From Deltaproteobacteria bacterium (GTDB lineage: Bacteria > Myxococcota_A > Polyangia > JAAYKL01), in the NCBI GenBank assembly GCA_011389755.1, contig JAABTR010000375.1:1-9272 (forward strand): a stretch of 9,272 bases of DNA. Direction: 5' to 3'. Below are positions 6,898-9,272 of this stretch, in pieces. Position numbers and translations under genes: made by a program. Position 1 is the stretch's first letter. Each line of letters begins with the position of its first letter. Below the pieces are notes generated by a model that was not told the origin of the DNA, ran no database searches, and saw nothing but the letters and a program-made list of their open reading frames with translations.

Positions 6898-6907
6898 GCT
6901 TCGAAGC
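6898..6907. repeat. 10-bp palindrome between convergent genes
   Basis: GCTTCGAAGC lies in the 35-base gap between the convergent stops of the acyltransferase and kinase genes. It has no loop and no following T-run on either strand, so it is not a convincing intrinsic terminator. Confidence 0.25.
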
Positions 6908-6927
6908 GACAGCTGCATGATGCCTCT

Positions 6928-8634
6928 TTACCGGCGGCTTTGGCTCCCACCTCTTTGGCGGCCTCCAATCGCCGACGACACAATATCGACCAGCGCCACA
7001 GGGCGAAAAGGTTTTTGAATGAACCCGTCTATCTGGAGGTCTGCAATCTTTTCGGCCAGAGAGACGTGGCTGTATCCACTCATCAAGAAACAACTCACCT
7101 CCGGATTGATGGATCGCAGCCCCGCCAGGGTCTCTTCACCACCCATGTGAGGCATGGTCAAATCGACGATAGCCGCATCGATTTCATTTGAGTTTCGAGC
7201 ATAAAGGTCGATGGCGTCTTTCCCACTGACCACCGATATGACATCGAACCCCCCTGCCTCCAGCGCCAGTTTGCCCAGCTCCAACACCAGCGGCTCGTCA
7301 TCGACGATGAGCAAGGTGCCTCCCGCCGAAGCGACACTGGATGTCGGCCGGGGAACAGGTGTGATCCGCGCCTTGGATCTGCCCGAGAGGGGGAAATGAA
7401 TCCGGAACCTGGAGCCCTCGTGAGGCTGGGTGCACACGCTGACGCCTCCGTGATGGCTCTGGGCGATTCCCTGGACAGCTGCCAGCCCGAGGCCTCTTCC
7501 GGTGAATTTGGTGCTGAAGAAGGGATCGAAGATCCGCGGAAGAACGCAGGGGCTCATCCCACACCCCGTGTCCTCCACCTCCACGAACACCAAGGGACCG
7601 GGCTCGATGCGATCTTGCAGATTGTTTCGCTCGATGTAGGCCTCGTCGGCTTCCAGCGCGCCGGTTCGAACCGTGAGCCGCCCGCCATCTCCCCTCATCG
7701 CTTCCATGGAGTTGGTGATGAGGTTCATGACAACCTGCCGAATTTGACTGACGTCCCCTTTGATTTCGTCCAGATCGCAGGCCAAATCGAGCTCGATCAT
7801 CACCCCGGGTTCGCCGGCGGCGTGGATGAGCTTCTCCATGCCCGCCACAACCTCGCTCAGATTGAGGGCGTTGTTGATGAACCGCCCCTGTCCCGAGTAC
7901 GCGAGCATCTGGCTGGCGAGCTCCGTGGCCTGGTCTGAGGCTTGCAGCGCTTTTTGAAGATTTTGCTGGACCCTGGGATCCCCGTGCAGCTTTCGTTCGA
8001 GAAGCGACAGGTGTCCTACGACCACGGTGAGCAGGTTGTTGAAGTCGTGGGCGACGCCCGCGGCCAAAGTACCCAGGCTCTCCAGCCGCTGGGCTTCTTG
8101 CAGTTCCGAGATAAAGCGTCTTTTTTGTTCTTCTGCTCGTTGGCGCTCGGTCACATCGACGGCGACCCCGATGATGCCGTCTTTGTGTCGCACGATGAAG
8201 TTCTCAAAACACCACGACGCGTCGGACTCTCTCGAGCTCACCTCAAAAACCAACGTCTCGTTGATCTCGAGACCCTCGAGACGCCGCGCCTGGGACGGGA
8301 AAAGGCTCGCGAGGGACTTCCCGATAAACTCGCCTCGCTCCATCCCCAGCCGCTTGAGCCCCATGCCGTCAACATAGGAGATCGTCCCTTCGGCGTCGGC
8401 ACGCACCACGAACATGGGGATCTTGCCGAGAACCTCAGCGGCGCCCACCTCTTCGGCGAGCCGCGCCCGCCCGGTCTGCACGCGCATGATCTCATCGAGC
8501 CTGTGCCTGAGTCGTCGGTTCTCTTTTTTGAGCTGTCCGATTCGCCCCTGCGCTTCGAGCAGTCGCTTCGAGCTCTCCTTGGAACTGTCGCGCTCTTCGA
8601 TTCCGTCTAAATCCCCTCGGTTTGCCAAACTCAC
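6928..8634 (-). CDS. Soluble hybrid sensor histidine kinase (PAS-HisKA-HATPase-REC)
   Basis: A 568-residue two-component hybrid. Domains in order: a charged, probably coiled-coil N-terminus (about 15-60); a PAS-like sensor (about 68-165) ending in the typical AVDVTERQRAEEQK exit; a dimerisation/phosphoacceptor domain with AAGVAHDFNNLL and phospho-His196; and an ATPase domain with N box MNLITNSMEA (Asn304/Asn308), G1 DTGCGM (355-360), F box FDPFF and G2 GRGLGL (379-384). A C-terminal receiver follows with Asp445/Asp446, phospho-Asp491 (IVDLTMP), Ser519 and Lys541. All key residues are present. No signal peptide or membrane helix is seen, so it should sense a cytoplasmic cue. HDFNN kinases with a C-terminal receiver are common in delta-type proteobacteria. 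The start is GTG at 8634, supported by AAAGGGGGG seven bases upstream; the first internal Met, at residue 50, would cut the coil. It lacks an output domain, so a separate partner is needed. It may regulate the adjacent glycan genes, but this is unproven. Confidence 0.92.
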   Translation of the reverse strand: MSLANRGDLDGIEERDSSKESSKRLLEAQGRIGQLKKENRRLRHRLDEIMRVQTGRARLAEEVGAAEVLGKIPMFVVRADAEGTISYVDGMGLKRLGMERGEFIGKSLASLFPSQARRLEGLEINETLVFEVSSRESDASWCFENFIVRHKDGIIGVAVDVTERQRAEEQKRRFISELQEAQRLESLGTLAAGVAHDFNNLLTVVVGHLSLLERKLHGDPRVQQNLQKALQASDQATELASQMLAYSGQGRFINNALNLSEVVAGMEKLIHAAGEPGVMIELDLACDLDEIKGDVSQIRQVVMNLITNSMEAMRGDGGRLTVRTGALEADEAYIERNNLQDRIEPGPLVFVEVEDTGCGMSPCVLPRIFDPFFSTKFTGRGLGLAAVQGIAQSHHGGVSVCTQPHEGSRFRIHFPLSGRSKARITPVPRPTSSVASAGGTLLIVDDEPLVLELGKLALEAGGFDVISVVSGKDAIDLYARNSNEIDAAIVDLTMPHMGGEETLAGLRSINPEVSCFLMSGYSHVSLAEKIADLQIDGFIQKPFRPVALVDIVSSAIGGRQRGGSQSRR

Positions 8635-8641
8635 AGCTCTA

Positions 8642-8650
8642 CCCCCCTTT
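8642..8650 (-). promoter_or_regulatory. Shine-Dalgarno-like site for the GTG start of the kinase
   Basis: On the minus strand AAAGGGGGG ends 7 bases before GTG 8634. It is G-rich rather than AGGAGG, but the spacing is right, and it is the reason for choosing the GTG over a start at residue 50. Confidence 0.5.
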
Positions 8651-8698
8651 TACACACGGCGCTAGCGCTAATACTGGAGCCCCTCTAAGTCCTTATTT

Positions 8699-8708
8699 TT
8701 GTGCACAA
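8699..8708. promoter_or_regulatory. Palindrome TTGTGCACAA upstream of the kinase gene
   Basis: This is a perfect 10-bp dyad 65 bases upstream of the kinase GTG, where a transcription-factor operator or promoter overlap is plausible. An A-rich stretch follows it on the minus strand. No regulator can be named. Confidence 0.3.
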
Positions 8709-8788
8709 CATTGCAAACATCGGCAAACAAAACCGATGAACGCAATGGACGCACGACTTTCCCGCGATATCCGTCAACTCCCCCAAAG

Positions 8789-8845
8789 GGTCGCATCTAG
8801 ATGCGCATGCGAAATTTTTTTTTGTCAGCGTGTCAAGATGCGACC
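8789..8845. repeat. Nested inverted repeats around a T9 tract
   Basis: The 10-bp arms GGTCGCATCT (8789-8798) and AGATGCGACC (8836-8845) are exact reverse complements 37 bases apart. Inside, CGCATCTAGATGCG (8792-8805) is a 14-bp perfect palindrome, CGCATGCG (8804-8811) an 8-bp palindrome, and TCGCAT (8791-8796) pairs with ATGCGA (8807-8812). The region can fold in several mutually exclusive ways. Confidence 0.65.
8791..8823 (+). terminator. Possible rightward intrinsic terminator
   Basis: A 6-bp stem TCGCAT/ATGCGA with a 10-base loop (or a tighter CGCAT/ATGCG hairpin) is followed by AA and nine T. The T-run is strong and the stem weak. No annotated rightward gene ends here, so if real it would close a short unannotated transcript or block read-through into the deacetylase-like gene. 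Confidence 0.3.
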
Positions 8846-8904
8846 GCGTTTCACCCCTCCGCGCTCAGTCGAGCCAAAACCTCAGTGGAAAAAGGCCGCA
8901 TCCC

Positions 8905-8931
8905 GTGATGGCTCGCGTCGCGGACCATCAC
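8905..8931. repeat. 7-bp inverted repeat, 13-base loop
   Basis: GTGATGG (8905-8911) and CCATCAC (8925-8931) are reverse complements and are followed by TTTT on the plus strand. CCATCAC recurs at 9045-9051 in the same intergenic region. Confidence 0.35.
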
Positions 8932-8999
8932 TTTTACGAGAGACTAGTTGCATCAATCTGCCGGAAAAATCAATAGGTGATATCGCTTTTTTTTGGCGC

Positions 9000-9043
9000 G
9001 TTTGGTTTGTAATTAATTATTTTCGTCCCCCCGAAAACCAAAC
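9000..9043. repeat. Imperfect hairpin in the leader of the deacetylase-like gene
   Basis: GTTTGGTTT (9000-9008) is the reverse complement of AAACCAAAC (9035-9043). Nested within it, TTTTCG (9020-9025) pairs with CGAAAA (9032-9037) around a TCCCCC loop. The two stems share 9035-9037, so a coaxial form (6 + 6 bp with a 14-base AT-rich bulge) or alternative folds are possible. It lies about 100 bases before the start at 9140. Confidence 0.45.
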
Positions 9044-9125
9044 ACCATCACCACCAAGGCGTCACTCACCCGTCTGCAAAACCGTGACCAGTGATTACTT
9101 TGAGGGGGGGGTCAAAAGGAGCGAC

Positions 9126-9134
9126 AAAGGAGGT
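9126..9134 (+). promoter_or_regulatory. Near-ideal Shine-Dalgarno of the deacetylase-like gene
   Basis: AAAGGAGGT is fully complementary to the anti-Shine-Dalgarno end of 16S rRNA and ends 5 bases before ATG 9140. The out-of-frame ATG at 9136 is too close to it and encodes a His/Arg-rich product with no recognisable pattern. Confidence 0.8.
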
Positions 9135-9139
9135 CATGC

Positions 9140-9272
9140 ATGACAGAGCATACGAAAAAATCATATCAGAATACGAAAACGCCCCTGCCCGAAAGAACCG
9201 TGCGCATCACCCTCGACACCGAAGAGGAGTTCGGCCTCCCCGAGCGGCGCTGGGATCCTCCGGTCCGTCCCA
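9140..9272 (+). CDS. Polysaccharide-deacetylase-like protein, N-terminal fragment (partial)
   Basis: The first 44 codons of a gene that runs off the window. After a polar leader of about 20 residues comes VRITLDTEEEFGLPERRWD (about residues 21-39). A hydrophobic strand ending in TLDTEEEF is the opening pattern of NodB/WalW-type polysaccharide deacetylase-like proteins, in which the first Asp is the catalytic base or a metal ligand. Such enzymes remove N- or O-acetyl groups from glycans and often occur in exopolysaccharide loci. The frame and start are fixed by the Shine-Dalgarno. No signal peptide is apparent. The metal-binding histidines and the rest of the domain lie outside the window, so the call rests on one motif. 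Confidence 0.5.
   Translation, partial: MTEHTKKSYQNTKTPLPERTVRITLDTEEEFGLPERRWDPPVRP

Larger units (their letters stand above)
8635..9139. other. 505-base divergent intergenic region rich in inverted repeats
   Basis: This lies between the kinase gene (leftward) and the deacetylase-like gene (rightward), so both promoters should be here. It is less GC-rich by eye than the genes around it and holds a T9 (8815-8823), a T8 (8987-8994), an AT-rich block (9010-9023), a C6 (9027-9032) and a G8 (9104-9111). It also has palindromes at 8659-8668 (GCGCTAGCGC) and 8699-8708 (TTGTGCACAA) and the inverted repeats listed separately. A rightward frame stays open over 8622-9143, but its product has no recognisable domain, is rich in Pro/Arg/Ser and ends on the next gene's start, so it is treated as non-coding. 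No convincing -35/-10 pair could be picked by eye. Confidence 0.7.

Noticed and set aside
6893..6927. Bidirectional terminator between the convergent genes
   Set aside because: Only a loop-less 10-bp palindrome is present, with no T-run on either side.
6047..7093. 348-codon minus-strand open frame spanning the second acyltransferase and the convergent junction
   Set aside because: It overlaps two well-supported genes and has no domain-like pattern; it is explained by mirrored third-position GC.
8994..9009. Sigma-54-like promoter (TGGC...TTTG)
   Set aside because: The GG and GC dinucleotides do not have the required 10-base spacing; the match is only to the -24 half.
8993..9021. Sigma-70-like pair TTGGCG / ATTATT with 17-base spacing
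   Set aside because: Only about 4/6 and 3/6 matches to consensus in an AT-rich stretch, so it is not distinguishable from chance by eye.
8622..9143. 173-codon plus-strand open frame filling the intergenic region
   Set aside because: It has Pro/Arg/Ser-rich low-information composition, no recognisable domain, no ribosome site, overlaps the kinase start and ends on the next gene's ATG. The inverted repeats there look regulatory rather than coding. Ribosome profiling could overturn this.

Overview
The window is GC-rich and gene-dense, and looks like part of a surface-polysaccharide (capsule, O-antigen or exopolysaccharide) locus of a GC-rich, probably Gram-negative bacterium. The soluble PAS/histidine-kinase/receiver hybrid and the gene mix would suit a deltaproteobacterial-type lineage (Myxococcota or Bradymonadota-like). 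That is only a guess, because there is no rRNA or other taxonomic marker here.

From 2 to 6892 seven complete genes and one partial gene run rightward with gaps of 0-36 bases and two ATGA start/stop overlaps, so they are almost certainly one operon that begins upstream of the window. First comes an amide/acyl-activation block: the C-terminal end of an asparagine-synthase-like amidotransferase (2-226), a free acyl carrier protein (247-489), an AMP-forming acyl ligase (507-2033) and an unusual NAD-synthase-like PP-loop ATPase with a large insertion (2066-3091). Then comes a polysaccharide block: a hexapeptide-repeat acyltransferase (3109-3867), a GT4-type glycosyltransferase (3897-5027), a CDP-glycerol glycerophosphotransferase-like enzyme (5031-6269) and a second hexapeptide-repeat acyltransferase (6266-6892). 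The likely logic is that the ligase charges an acid onto the carrier protein, the amidotransferase and/or the NadE-like enzyme makes an amide, and the acyltransferases decorate a glycan built by the transferases. The substrate cannot be read from sequence.

A hybrid sensor kinase (6928-8634, minus strand, GTG start) converges on the operon, with 35 bases between the two stops. Divergent from it, after a 505-base intergenic region rich in inverted repeats and homopolymer tracts (8635-9139), a new rightward gene starts at 9140 with a near-perfect Shine-Dalgarno. Its first 44 residues look like a polysaccharide-deacetylase-type protein, so a second part of the glycan locus probably continues beyond the window.

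No tRNA, rRNA, insertion sequence, phage gene or CRISPR array was seen. The most interesting element is the AsnB / ACP / AMP-ligase / NadE-like cassette inside a polysaccharide operon; next are the structured intergenic region and an A9 tract within the glycerophosphotransferase gene.
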